This document shows, piece by piece, positions 32,719-40,356 of a stretch of 45,904 bases of DNA. Position 1 is the first letter of the stretch, and each line of letters begins with the position of its first letter. Source of the stretch: Dysgonamonadaceae bacterium (GTDB lineage Bacteria > Bacteroidota > Bacteroidia > Bacteroidales > Azobacteroidaceae); assembly GCA_031260045.1 (NCBI GenBank), contig JAIRKO010000012.1, positions 1-45,904 of the forward strand, written 5' to 3'. A model generated the notes under the pieces. The model had not been told where the DNA came from and did not search any database. It saw only the letters and a program-made list of their open reading frames with translations. The translations under genes and the position numbers were made by a program.

Positions 32719-33612
32719 TTATTTTTTTAGCGAATCAAACATCCGCTTAATTCTTTCCAGTTCATTTTCATCCGAAAAAGAGATACTGATTTTCCCTTTG
32801 CCTTTTGCATTGCGGGCGACGGATACTTTTGCGCCGAAAAATTTCGACAACTGTTTTCTTAATTCCTCAAATTCTTCGGATGATTTTTTTGCCGGACGGT
32901 GGGGCGCAAATTCGGGCGTCAGGGTGGTTTCCTGCGGATTATTCAATTCCTTTACAATTTCTTCCGTGCGGCGAACCGAATATCCGTATTCCTGAATTTG
33001 TTCGTAAACCATCAACTGGTCGGCGGCGTCTTCGAGTGAAAGCAGGGATTTGGCATGTCCCATATCTATTTTCTTGTCTTTCAATCCCATTTGAATTTCG
33101 GCGGGCAGTTTTAGCAAGCGCAGGAAATTGGCGATGGTAGCGCGTTTTTTGCCGATGCGTTCGCTCAATTTCTCTTGCGTCAAATTGTGGGTGTCAATTA
33201 GAGTCTGGAATGCGAGGGAAATTTCAATGGGGTTCAAATCTTCGCGCTGGATGTTTTCGATGAGCGCCATTTCCATGACGTTTTCGTCGCTTGCCTTTTT
33301 GATGTAGGCGGGTACGGAAGTAAGCCCCGCCATGAGCGAAGCCCGGTATCGTCGTTCGCCCGAAATAATCTGGTAACGGTCGGGTTTGATTTCGCGCAGG
33401 GTAATCGGTTGTACCAGCCCCAAGGCTTTGATGGAAGTAGCCAGTTCTTCCAAAGATTCTTCATCAAATATGGAACGCGGTTGTTCGGGATTGGCTTCGA
33501 TTTTGGATAATTTCACTTCATTGATTGACGACGAGCCGTTTGTATTCAGGTCGTCCATGGTAATCAGCGCGTTCAAGCCTCTTCCCAAGGCAGATTTTGT
33601 TTGTTTCGCCAT
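32719..33612 (-). CDS. parB: Chromosome-partitioning protein ParB
   Basis: 297 aa. The N-terminus is typical (KSALGRGLNALI). The ParB/Srx domain has the CTP-binding box in ISGERRYRASLMAG. The helix-turn-helix is in LTQEKLSERIGKKRATIANF with LRLLKLP, and the last 60 residues are a basic dimerisation part. It binds parS and, with ParA, segregates the chromosome. It starts 2 bp after parA. No parS-like site was found in the window. Confidence 0.96.
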   Translation of the reverse strand: MAKQTKSALGRGLNALITMDDLNTNGSSSINEVKLSKIEANPEQPRSIFDEESLEELATSIKALGLVQPITLREIKPDRYQIISGERRYRASLMAGLTSVPAYIKKASDENVMEMALIENIQREDLNPIEISLAFQTLIDTHNLTQEKLSERIGKKRATIANFLRLLKLPAEIQMGLKDKKIDMGHAKSLLSLEDAADQLMVYEQIQEYGYSVRRTEEIVKELNNPQETTLTPEFAPHRPAKKSSEEFEELRKQLSKFFGAKVSVARNAKGKGKISISFSDENELERIKRMFDSLKK

Positions 33613-33614
33613 AA

Positions 33615-34379
33615 TTATTTATTTTTTTCAATCAGTTCTTTCGCTAACTGGATGTGGTTCTGCGATCCTTTCGACTCGGCGTCGTAGAGCAACACCGGCT
33701 GCCCGTAACTCGGCGCTTCGCTCAGTTTGATATTTCGCTGTATAAGCGTATTGAAAACCATCTCCCCGAAATGTTTTTTCACTTCCTCATAAATCTGGTT
33801 TGCCAAGCGCAGGCGAGCGTCGTACATGGTCAGCAGAAAACCTTCGATTTCCAAATCGGGGTTTAATTTGGATTTAATGATTTTAATGGTGTTCAACAAT
33901 TTGGAGATTCCTTCCAAAGCAAAATATTCGCATTGTACCGGAATTAGAACGGAATCGGCAGCCGTTAAAGCGTTTACGGTAATCAGACCTAAGGAGGGCG
34001 AACAGTCAATCAGGACGAAGTCGTATTTGTCTTTCACCTTATTTAAAAGACCTTTCAATACTTTTTCCCTGTTTTGGAAATTCAACATTTCGATTTCAGC
34101 GCCCACCAAATCAATATGAGACGGAAGGACGTATAAATTAGGCGTTTCGGTAGGAACTATCGCCTCGTCGGGGGCGGCGTTATCAATGATACATTCGTAG
34201 ATTGATTTTTTCAAATCCTTGAGATTCAGTCCCAAACCGGATGATGCATTTGCCTGAGGATCGGCGTCCGCAATCAACACTGTTTTATCCAGTGCGGCTA
34301 AGGAAGCGCCCAGATTGATGGCTGTGGTGGTTTTGCCCACGCCTCCTTTTTGATTTGCCAAAGCAATTATTTTTCCCAT
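33615..34379 (-). CDS. parA: Chromosome-partitioning ATPase ParA/Soj
   Basis: 254 aa. The deviant Walker A is NQKGGVGKTT (residues 9-18), with Walker B DFVLIDCSPSLGLITVNAL and QCEYFALEGISKL. It is a short ParA without an N-terminal DNA-binding domain, as for chromosomal Soj. It is the first gene of a run of five (parA, parB, DUF5683, mltD, relA/spoT). Confidence 0.96.
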   Translation of the reverse strand: MGKIIALANQKGGVGKTTTAINLGASLAALDKTVLIADADPQANASSGLGLNLKDLKKSIYECIIDNAAPDEAIVPTETPNLYVLPSHIDLVGAEIEMLNFQNREKVLKGLLNKVKDKYDFVLIDCSPSLGLITVNALTAADSVLIPVQCEYFALEGISKLLNTIKIIKSKLNPDLEIEGFLLTMYDARLRLANQIYEEVKKHFGEMVFNTLIQRNIKLSEAPSYGQPVLLYDAESKGSQNHIQLAKELIEKNK

Positions 34380-34423
34380 AATAAGATATTAACCTTAATG
34401 ATTTGTGAAATTATTTTCGGGGA

Positions 34424-34431
34424 CAAAAATA
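34424..34431 (-). promoter_or_regulatory. -7 element of the parA-led operon
   Basis: The minus strand reads TATTTTTG, matching TAnnTTTG, 44 bp before the parA ATG at 34379. No TTTG was found at -33. Confidence 0.4.
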
Positions 34432-34557
34432 GTATTTTAATTTGGAAAGATGTGTTTGTTTCCGGAAAAAACAGCGTAGGGGGGTTGATAACTTGGGTTT
34501 TTGGTTAAAAACTTTAAAGATTTGATGTTTTAATTTGTCGCGGCGTTATTGTTGACC

Positions 34558-34647
34558 GTCATTGCGGGCGAAGTGTAGCGGAGACCCGCAATCCCTTGCA
34601 AACGCAGCTCGTTTCTTTGGTATCCCGCGTCGAGCGTGGGATGACGG
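34558..34647 (+). repeat. Composite dispersed repeat, copy 3
   Basis: Begins GTCATTGCGGGCGAAG, with CCCGCAATCCC near 34586-34595, and ends CGTGGGATGACGG. It aligns with 119-207 along its whole length. It lies in the divergent gap between parA and the next plus-strand gene; the rest of 34380-34715 shows nothing else. Confidence 0.7.
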
Positions 34648-34715
34648 CTACGATAATTGAAAACGAAAATCGGCGGAGCCAAATCCACCCATTTTTCATT
34701 TTTCATCACGACACG

Positions 34716-34747
34716 TTTGGAAGTCGCAAGATTTTCATGTAATTTTG
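34716..34747 (+). promoter_or_regulatory. Promoter of the coiled-coil protein gene
   Basis: TTTG at 34716-34719 and TAATTTTG at 34740-34747 are 20 bp apart, a full match to the Bacteroidota promoter consensus. The ATG used, at 34778, lies 30 bp further on. Confidence 0.7.
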
Positions 34748-34777
34748 CCAGCGTTTTTTAAAATAAGAGTTTCGATA

Positions 34778-35653
34778 ATGGTGAAAATAAATAACAAACA
34801 TTATGTATGGATTGCCGCCGGTTTGGCAATCGGCGCAGCCTGTTACATTCTTTATCAGAACAAACGGATGAAAGAATACCGGTTGCAATCGGAATTGATA
34901 CAGGAAGAATTAGCCGACGAATCCAACGATTTATCCATTCGGTACGAGGGTTTTAAGGTAACCGTCGGCAACGATTCCCTGATTGCCGCGCTCGAATCGG
35001 AACAAATGAAAGTACAACGCCTGCAGGAAGAACTCCGAACGGTGAAATCAACCAACACCAAGCGTATCAATGAATTGATGCGCGAACTGAAAACCCTGCG
35101 AACCATCATGCGCCGCTACATCCAACAAATTGATTCCTTGAACCGCCTCAACGAACAACTAACCGCCGAAAACCGCACCGTTACAGCCAAATACAACCAA
35201 GCTACGCAAACTCTTTCCCAACTTTCGACTGAAAAAGCAAAACTTGCCGAAACCGTTCAAATGGCTTCTCAACTGGATGCAAGCAACATATCCGTCATTT
35301 GCCTGAACAAAAAAAATAAGGTTACGGACAAAATCAACAAGACGGAGAAAATCGAAGTCCATTTCATTATCGGTAAAAACATTACGGCTGCCCCCGGCGA
35401 AAAAACCATCTACATCCGTATTCAAAAGCCCGACGACGACGTGCTTGTGAAAAGCCGCGCCAATGTGTTCACCTACGAAAACAAAGAAATCAATTATTCC
35501 GCCAAACGCAACATCGAATATGCCGGCGAGGAATATCCGATGAGCATTTATTGGGATGTAGAAGAGTATCTTATGCCCGGAAATTACCGCGTGGATATTT
35601 TTGCGGACGGTAACCGCATCGGGCAGAAATCATTCCGGTTGGAAAAACCGTAG
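34778..35653 (+). CDS. Membrane-anchored coiled-coil protein of unknown function
   Basis: 291 aa. Residues 9-24 (WIAAGLAIGAACYILY) form a single membrane anchor. About 30-165 is a long coiled coil (heptads in RLQEELRTVKS, RINELMRELKTLRTIMRRY, LNRLNEQLTAENRTV, LSTEKAKLAETVQ). The last 110 residues are a beta-rich domain (IEVHFIIGKNITAAPGEKTI, YIRIQKPDDDVL, PGNYRVDIFADGNRIGQKSF). I know no family name. The start at 34778 is chosen from the promoter. It converges on the transporter gene over a shared hairpin. Confidence 0.75.
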   Translation: MVKINNKHYVWIAAGLAIGAACYILYQNKRMKEYRLQSELIQEELADESNDLSIRYEGFKVTVGNDSLIAALESEQMKVQRLQEELRTVKSTNTKRINELMRELKTLRTIMRRYIQQIDSLNRLNEQLTAENRTVTAKYNQATQTLSQLSTEKAKLAETVQMASQLDASNISVICLNKKNKVTDKINKTEKIEVHFIIGKNITAAPGEKTIYIRIQKPDDDVLVKSRANVFTYENKEINYSAKRNIEYAGEEYPMSIYWDVEEYLMPGNYRVDIFADGNRIGQKSFRLEKP

Positions 35654-35677
35654 GGGAAAAATATCACGTCCCTACGG
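35641..35677 (-). terminator. Terminator of the transporter gene, inside the end of the facing gene
   Basis: CCGTAGGG (35648-35655) and CCCTACGG (35670-35677) form a perfect 8-bp stem. On the minus strand TTTTTCC follows, so it is a terminator for the transporter gene. It overlaps the last codons of both convergent genes. There is no T-tract on the plus side. Confidence 0.6.
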
Positions 35678-36976
35678 GAAAAATATCAACTGCACCAGAA
35701 TATAAACCGGAAGCAGCACAATCAACGAAAATTTCAGCATGTAGGCAAAGAAGCCGGGCATTTTCACGCCGTTTTCTTCGGCGATTGCTTTCACCATAAA
35801 ATTAGGTCCGTTGCCAATGTAAGTCATCGCGCCGAAAAATACCGCGCTGAGGGATATGGCTTTGAGCAAAATTTCGGGAACCCCCGCCACCAAAGGCGGA
35901 ACGGCAGGCAGTCCCTGCGCAACGCTGTAAAACGCCAAGGCGGTGGGCGCATTGTCCAAAAATGAACTCAATACGCCGGTGGCGTAATAAAATTGCCAAG
36001 GCGCATGTAAACCCATACTTGCGGCGTGTTGATTAAGGAAAATCAAAGCCGGCGTCATGGTTACGAAAATACCCAAGAAAACCGCCGCCACTTCGAGAAT
36101 GGGCGACCATGTGAATTTGTTGGCGCGGCGCACTTTCTTTTTCGTAAAAATCAAAGAAGCCGCAATCATCGCCAGCAAGGCTATTTCACGCAGGAATTTA
36201 ATCCAAACCGGCGCATGTTCGTCGCCCATCGCCGGAATATAAGTCGCATTGACGAACGCTACCGACAACACAACGCCGAGCAGGAAAATAAAATTCACAT
36301 TTCCCGACAGGCGCAAAGGAACTTTTTCGCGCATGTCGGCGGAAATATTTTGCCATGCTTCCTTGCGGAAAAAATAACTTTCCACCGCATAATATACGCC
36401 AAGTAAAATAACGCCGATCAACAGCCATTCGGGCAGTAAATTCAAAAACCAAGTGAAATCTGCGCCGCGCAGATACAGCAAAAACAGTGGCGGATCGCCC
36501 AACGGCGTGAGCAATCCGCCGCAATTGGCGACGGCGGCAATGAAAAACAATACAGTGTGCGTCTTGAATTTCCGTTGGTCGTTCGTTTTAAGTACGGGGC
36601 GAATCAGCAGCATCGCCGCGCCCGTCGTACCCATTATCGAAGCCAGCACATAGCCTATGGCAAGAAAAAGCGTATTCACGCCCGGTCTCGCCAGAATGTC
36701 GCCCTGAAGATGAATGCCGCCGGTAACGACAAACAATGCCCCGAGAAGAATGATAAACGGCAAGTAATCAAACAGCATCTGATGTGCGAGTTGCTCAATG
36801 ATTCTGTTGAGAAACATGAAGATAACAATCGGGACGCTAAGCGCCAGCGAAACAATCAGTTTATTGCGGTTATTTTCCCACCGGCGTTCCGCGAAAAGCG
36901 GCGCCAGCGCAATAACAAGCAACTGTACGGCAAATGGAATTAAAATCCAAACGGGAATAGTTTCAATATTTTGCAT
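35672..36976 (-). CDS. NhaD/ArsB-type ion transporter (sodium:proton antiporter-like)
   Basis: 434 aa, about 11 membrane helices, of the ion transporter (IT) superfamily. VNTLFLAIGYVLASIMGTTG, AAVANCGGLLTPLGDPP and GVLSSFLDNAPTALAFYSVA are the two inverted Asp/Asn-rich re-entrant regions of NhaD-like and citrate-type carriers. AMTYIGNGPNFMVKAIAEEN is the second family box. It probably exchanges sodium for protons, but the ion cannot be fixed by eye. It is a single gene with a promoter-like box at 37002-37009. Confidence 0.82.
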   Translation of the reverse strand: MQNIETIPVWILIPFAVQLLVIALAPLFAERRWENNRNKLIVSLALSVPIVIFMFLNRIIEQLAHQMLFDYLPFIILLGALFVVTGGIHLQGDILARPGVNTLFLAIGYVLASIMGTTGAAMLLIRPVLKTNDQRKFKTHTVLFFIAAVANCGGLLTPLGDPPLFLLYLRGADFTWFLNLLPEWLLIGVILLGVYYAVESYFFRKEAWQNISADMREKVPLRLSGNVNFIFLLGVVLSVAFVNATYIPAMGDEHAPVWIKFLREIALLAMIAASLIFTKKKVRRANKFTWSPILEVAAVFLGIFVTMTPALIFLNQHAASMGLHAPWQFYYATGVLSSFLDNAPTALAFYSVAQGLPAVPPLVAGVPEILLKAISLSAVFFGAMTYIGNGPNFMVKAIAEENGVKMPGFFAYMLKFSLIVLLPVYILVQLIFFP

Positions 36977-37001
36977 GTTTTATATTTGTTAAATGAAGCG
37001 G

Positions 37002-37009
37002 CAAAAGTA
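37002..37009 (-). promoter_or_regulatory. -7 element of the transporter gene
   Basis: The minus strand reads TACTTTTG, matching TAnnTTTG, 25 bp before the ATG at 36976. Confidence 0.45.
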
Positions 37010-37074
37010 AATATTTTTTTTGATTAATGGGTTTGATTATTTAAGTTGCTGTTTATAAATTGTGTTATATCGCC

Positions 37075-37107
37075 GTCATTGCGAAAGCGAAGCCTGAAAC
37101 AATCCAG
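37075..37107 (+). repeat. Type-A dispersed repeat
   Basis: GTCATTGCGAAAGCGAAGCC, then GAAACAATCCAG. It lies in the divergent gap between the transporter and the glycosyltransferase gene. Confidence 0.6.
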
Positions 37108-37179
37108 AACACAGACCATAAATATATAGCTATTAAAAAAAATATTTTACCTACCTATGTGCAATTTATAATTTAATGT

Positions 37180-37187
37180 TAATTTTG
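37180..37187 (+). promoter_or_regulatory. -7 element of the glycosyltransferase gene
   Basis: TAATTTTG matches TAnnTTTG and lies 28 bp before the ATG at 37215. The in-frame ATG at 37176 lies upstream of this box and is rejected as the start. Confidence 0.5.
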
Positions 37188-37214
37188 CCGCATAATTATA
37201 TAAATATAAAAACA

Positions 37215-38033
37215 ATGACAAAAAAAGTATCGGTAGTAATGTGTACCTGCAATGGCGCAAAATATCTGAGGGAGCAGATAGAAACAATTATTCACCAGAC
37301 TTATCCCGTTTACGAATTGATTATTCAAGACGATTGTTCCACCGACAATACGCTTGAAATTTTGAAAGAATATGCCGCCGCGCACAGCTATATATCCGTA
37401 TATCAAAATATTACGCGACTTGGGGTAAACAAAAACTTTTTTTCCGCAATGGAGCGGGCGATGGGCGATTATATCGCCGTTTCCGACCAAGATGATATAT
37501 GGGAATTGGATAAAATAGAAAAACAGATGGCAACCATCGGCGACAACCGCTTGTCGTTTCATATCTCAAAACCTTTTTCGGAAGGCAATGCTCCGATTTT
37601 TTTTGATGATAGAATATTCAATTACGGAATTGAACGAACAATATTTGTAAATTGCATTCCCGGACACACCATGCTTCTGAAAAAAGAACTGATTTCGATG
37701 ATTCCTGAAGAAAGCAAGGATAAATTTACGTACGACTGGCTGTTGCAAATAGTCGCTGTTGCATACGGCAAAATCAGTTTTTACAGGCAAGCGCTTGTAC
37801 ATCAAAGAAGACATTATAACGCAGTAACTTATACAAAGCCAATGCCTACGAAATTTAATATTTTCAACAGCATAACAACCGTTTTCCGAACACTCCTTTT
37901 ATATATAGAACTCCGAAAACCGTTACTTGAACGTTTTGAAATGAAATACCGGTTACTTAAATCCATTCCGGTGGAAAATCGGCAAAGTCCAATGCCGAAA
38001 AACTTACCTTATACGCTTCGCAAAAAGGGATAA
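37215..38033 (+). CDS. Family 2 glycosyltransferase, 3' end frameshifted
   Basis: 272 aa in this frame from MTKKVSVVMCTCNGAKYLRE. The GT-A fold is clear: LIIQDDCSTDNTLEIL binds the nucleotide and YIAVSDQDDIWE carries the metal-binding DxD-like motif. The frame runs normally to about residue 257 (FEMKYRLLKSIPVENRQ), then ends in the atypical SPMPKNLPYTLRKKG. The expected C-terminus continues in the frame one base back (see 37985-38188). So the gene probably carries a one-base deletion near 37960-37990. It likely made a cell-surface sugar; the acceptor is unknown. Confidence 0.85.
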   Translation: MTKKVSVVMCTCNGAKYLREQIETIIHQTYPVYELIIQDDCSTDNTLEILKEYAAAHSYISVYQNITRLGVNKNFFSAMERAMGDYIAVSDQDDIWELDKIEKQMATIGDNRLSFHISKPFSEGNAPIFFDDRIFNYGIERTIFVNCIPGHTMLLKKELISMIPEESKDKFTYDWLLQIVAVAYGKISFYRQALVHQRRHYNAVTYTKPMPTKFNIFNSITTVFRTLLLYIELRKPLLERFEMKYRLLKSIPVENRQSPMPKNLPYTLRKKG

Positions 38034-38188
38034 TTGCTTATTTCAAGATGGCTTGCTTGTGTGTAAAATTGCGCAGGAAAATTTTTTATGCGGACGAAAA
38101 AAACAACTGGATTTCCATTCCAAGAGCTATCTACTTCCCAATTCAATGTGTTGATTATCTCAGATTTTTGTCAAAAAAGAAAATGTAA
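37985..38188 (+). pseudogene. Frameshifted C-terminal part of the glycosyltransferase
   Basis: In the frame containing the ATG at 38048 the sequence reads AKSNAEKLTLYASQKGIIAY, then FKMACLCVKLRRKIFYADEK and NNWISIPRAIYFPIQCVDYL, stopping at 38186-38188. 'CVKLR.KIFYA.EKNN...I.RAIYFPI.C.DY' is the usual C-terminus of Bacteroidota GT2 proteins of this kind, from memory. Joined to the main frame it gives about 324 aa, a normal length. A sequencing error is a possible alternative. Confidence 0.75.
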
Positions 38189-38212
38189 AAACGCATCTTC
38201 AAAAATATTTCA

Positions 38213-38220
38213 TATATTTG
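38213..38220 (+). promoter_or_regulatory. -7 element before the smORF-DUF3822-rsmD group
   Basis: TATATTTG matches TAnnTTTG. It lies 20 bp before the 26-aa ORF and just after the remnant of the glycosyltransferase. No TTTG at -33. Confidence 0.45.
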
Positions 38221-38240
38221 CGAATTAAAAGCCGAATTTT

Positions 38241-38321
38241 ATGGAAAATCGTATGCAAATAATTTTATCGGCTATCGTGATTATATTGGCTTACATGTGT
38301 TTTTCAAGCATTTTCAGATGA
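38241..38321 (+). CDS. Candidate 26-aa membrane peptide coupled to DUF3822
   Basis: ATG at 38241 to TGA at 38319-38321 encodes a short peptide: MENRMQ, then one hydrophobic helix (IILSAIVIILAYMCFSS), then IFR. Its stop overlaps the DUF3822 start in ATGA, and a promoter-like box lies 20 bp upstream, as expected for a translated leader gene. It is too short to recognise a family; it could be a chance ORF. Confidence 0.45.
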   Translation: MENRMQIILSAIVIILAYMCFSSIFR

Positions 38322-39139
38322 AAATAGATATTCCCAAAAAAATCAATCCGGATACTTCGGAAAATTATGTCCTAACCGTTTACTTTCATCCGGAGAAGTT
38401 TTCTTTTTCACTCCATTGTCCGGATGAACCGGAGTCTTATTTTTTCTACAAAATCAATCCTACCGGGCAATCCGACGCTTTTTCGGTCTTCAAAGACTTG
38501 TTTTTTGAAAATGAATTTTTCACATATTCATTTCAAAGAATCTATGTATTAGTGTTTTCGCCGTTTTTTACCTACATTCCCAACGCGATGTATTCGGATA
38601 AATACAGGGAGGATTTTATCAAGTTAATGTTTTCGGAAAAAGAAATAAAAATCTTGGACGATGAGCTTTCACCGGCAAAATTCAAGATTTTATACTCAAT
38701 TTCCGAAGATGGTTACGACTTTTTCATTCGTTCGTTCAATGATTTTGAATTTATTCACTATTCGGTGCCGTTAATCACTTATTTTCTTTCGCCGGACATT
38801 AAGCGCAAAGAGCGGCAAATGATTGTCAATGCTCACGAAAAAGGAGTTGATGTGCTGTGTTTTTCCCGACAATCGTTTTTATTTGGCAATCATTTCCCTT
38901 GTGAAAAATCCAAGGATGCGGCTTATTACATCCTTTATACGTGGAAACAATTGGAAATGAACCGGTTTACCGATTCGTTATACGTTACGGGAAAATATGC
39001 TCAAAACACAGAACTTATCAAAAAACTGCGGTTACACATTCAACACGTACTTCCTCACGAACATGAATACCGGTTTGAAGCCATCAATACCGCCGCGATT
39101 CCTTTTGAATTAGCCGTTTTCTCTTTATGCGAATTATAA
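38318..39139 (+). CDS. DUF3822 family protein
   Basis: 273 aa from MKIDIPKKINPDTSENYVLT. The layout fits DUF3822: SLHCPDEPESYFFYKINP at the N-terminus, an actin-like or ATPase-like shape suggested by ILYSISEDGYDF and HEKGVDVLCFSRQSFLFGNH. The function is unknown. It overlaps rsmD by 13 bp; DUF3822-rsmD is a common Bacteroidota pair, which suggests a link to rRNA maturation. The frame extends to an earlier ATG at 38297, but 38318 is coupled to the upstream smORF and is used. Confidence 0.82.
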   Translation: MKIDIPKKINPDTSENYVLTVYFHPEKFSFSLHCPDEPESYFFYKINPTGQSDAFSVFKDLFFENEFFTYSFQRIYVLVFSPFFTYIPNAMYSDKYREDFIKLMFSEKEIKILDDELSPAKFKILYSISEDGYDFFIRSFNDFEFIHYSVPLITYFLSPDIKRKERQMIVNAHEKGVDVLCFSRQSFLFGNHFPCEKSKDAAYYILYTWKQLEMNRFTDSLYVTGKYAQNTELIKKLRLHIQHVLPHEHEYRFEAINTAAIPFELAVFSLCEL

Positions 39140-39663
39140 GCGGAAAATATAAAAGCAGACGCTTTGAGGTTCCCAAAAATTTTAAGGCGCGCCCCACCAC
39201 CGATTTTGCCAAAGAAAATATTTTCAATGTGATTGGCAATTTAATGGATTTGGACGATGCGGTTGCTCTGGATTTGTTTTCGGGAACCGGAAGTATCGCT
39301 TTTGAACTGATTTCAAGGGGTTGCCGCGAAGTTATTTGCGTCGAAAACGACGCCGTTCATTACGCTTTTATTAATAAGGTGAAAACCGCGCTGATAGCCG
39401 AAAATTTAACCCCCGTCAGAACCGATGCATTCAAATACATTGCATCCGCCGGACAAACTTTTGATTTTATTTTCGCTGATCCGCCTTATGTTTTGCCGAA
39501 TTTGTCCCAAATTCCCGAAATGATTTTTTCGCATGGCTTATTAAAACCGGAAAGCGTTTTTATTCTGGAACATTCTCGGGATTATGATTTTTCTCATTTG
39601 CCGTTTTTCAATCAACGGCGCGTGTATGGGGCGGTTAATTTCAGTATTTTTGTCGAATGTTAA
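39127..39663 (+). CDS. rsmD: 16S rRNA (guanine966-N2)-methyltransferase RsmD
   Basis: 178 aa. MRIISGKYKSRRFEVPKNFK and ARPTTDFAKENIFNVIGN are the family N-terminus; SAM binds at DLFSGTGS (49-56) and the amino-methylating motif is DPPY (118-121). It methylates G966 of 16S rRNA. The start overlaps the DUF3822 gene by 13 bp. Confidence 0.95.
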   Translation: MRIISGKYKSRRFEVPKNFKARPTTDFAKENIFNVIGNLMDLDDAVALDLFSGTGSIAFELISRGCREVICVENDAVHYAFINKVKTALIAENLTPVRTDAFKYIASAGQTFDFIFADPPYVLPNLSQIPEMIFSHGLLKPESVFILEHSRDYDFSHLPFFNQRRVYGAVNFSIFVEC

Positions 39664-39678
39664 ACAATTTGAAAAATA

Positions 39679-39711
39679 TTTGGATTAATTTGGATTAAAT
39701 AATTAACTTTG
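39679..39711 (+). promoter_or_regulatory. Promoter of the barrel-protein gene, with a direct repeat
   Basis: TTTG at 39679-39682 and TAACTTTG at 39704-39711 are 21 bp apart. Between and around them TTTGGATTAA occurs twice in tandem (39679-39688 and 39689-39699, one base offset), which may be a regulator site or chance. Confidence 0.6.
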
Positions 39712-39762
39712 CGGTCAATATTTTTTGATAAAAAATAGTAATCATATAAAAAGCAAATTACA

Positions 39763-40356
39763 ATGAAAAGAATTACAATTATTTTAGCTGTTTTCAGCTT
39801 CGTTTTTATCTCTTCTATCCATGCCGATATTCGGTTGGGAGTGAAAGCCGGCGTTAATCTGGCGAATGCTTCGCTTAGTTCGGACGCTATCAAAACGTCG
39901 AATTTTACAGGATTTCAGGTTGGGCCTGTTATCGAAATCGGTCTTCCGTTGATCTCCGTTGATGCTGCGGTTTTGTATAACCAACAGGGATTGGCATTCA
40001 ACCCCCTCAAAGCCAATAAGGAATATTTTAAAGAGAAAGACAGCAGATTGGATGTACCGGTCAATTTGAAATTCAAACTTGGCAGTAGCTTGTTAGGCTG
40101 CTTCTTGACGGCGGGACCTTATGCCAGTTTAAGACTGGTAAATAGTCTTTCCGACCAGATTAAGAACAAAAATTTCGGTGCAGGCGTTAATGTGGGCGCG
40201 GGCGTCTCATTGCTCAGGCATTTGCAAATTGGCGTCAATTACAAGATTAGCGTGACCGATGATTATCAATTGTTTAATACGGAGAATGCTATAGTGGAGC
40301 TTGCAGCAAAAGGTAAAGCCAGAGTTTGGTCAATTACGGCTGCCTACCTTTTTTAA
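39763..40356 (+). CDS. PorT-type outer-membrane beta-barrel protein
   Basis: 197 aa. Signal peptide MKRITIILAVFSFVFISSIH, then an eight-strand-type small barrel: ADIRLGVKAGVNLANASLS, GFQVGPVIEIGLP, VDAAVLYNQQGLAF and FGAGVNVGAGVSLL with alternating hydrophobic residues, ending in the strand SITAAYLF with a terminal Phe. It resembles the outer-membrane PorT/OMP-b-brl_2 family, whose roles vary. Its stop TAA shares one base with the priA start. Confidence 0.82.
   Translation: MKRITIILAVFSFVFISSIHADIRLGVKAGVNLANASLSSDAIKTSNFTGFQVGPVIEIGLPLISVDAAVLYNQQGLAFNPLKANKEYFKEKDSRLDVPVNLKFKLGSSLLGCFLTAGPYASLRLVNSLSDQIKNKNFGAGVNVGAGVSLLRHLQIGVNYKISVTDDYQLFNTENAIVELAAKGKARVWSITAAYLF

Noticed and set aside
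38019-38030. Programmed -1 frameshift at the A-run CGCAAAAAGGG in the GT2 gene
   Set aside because: Only five A and no heptamer of the X XXY YYZ type; the family-like reading already returns upstream near 37985, so a mutation before the A-run is more likely.
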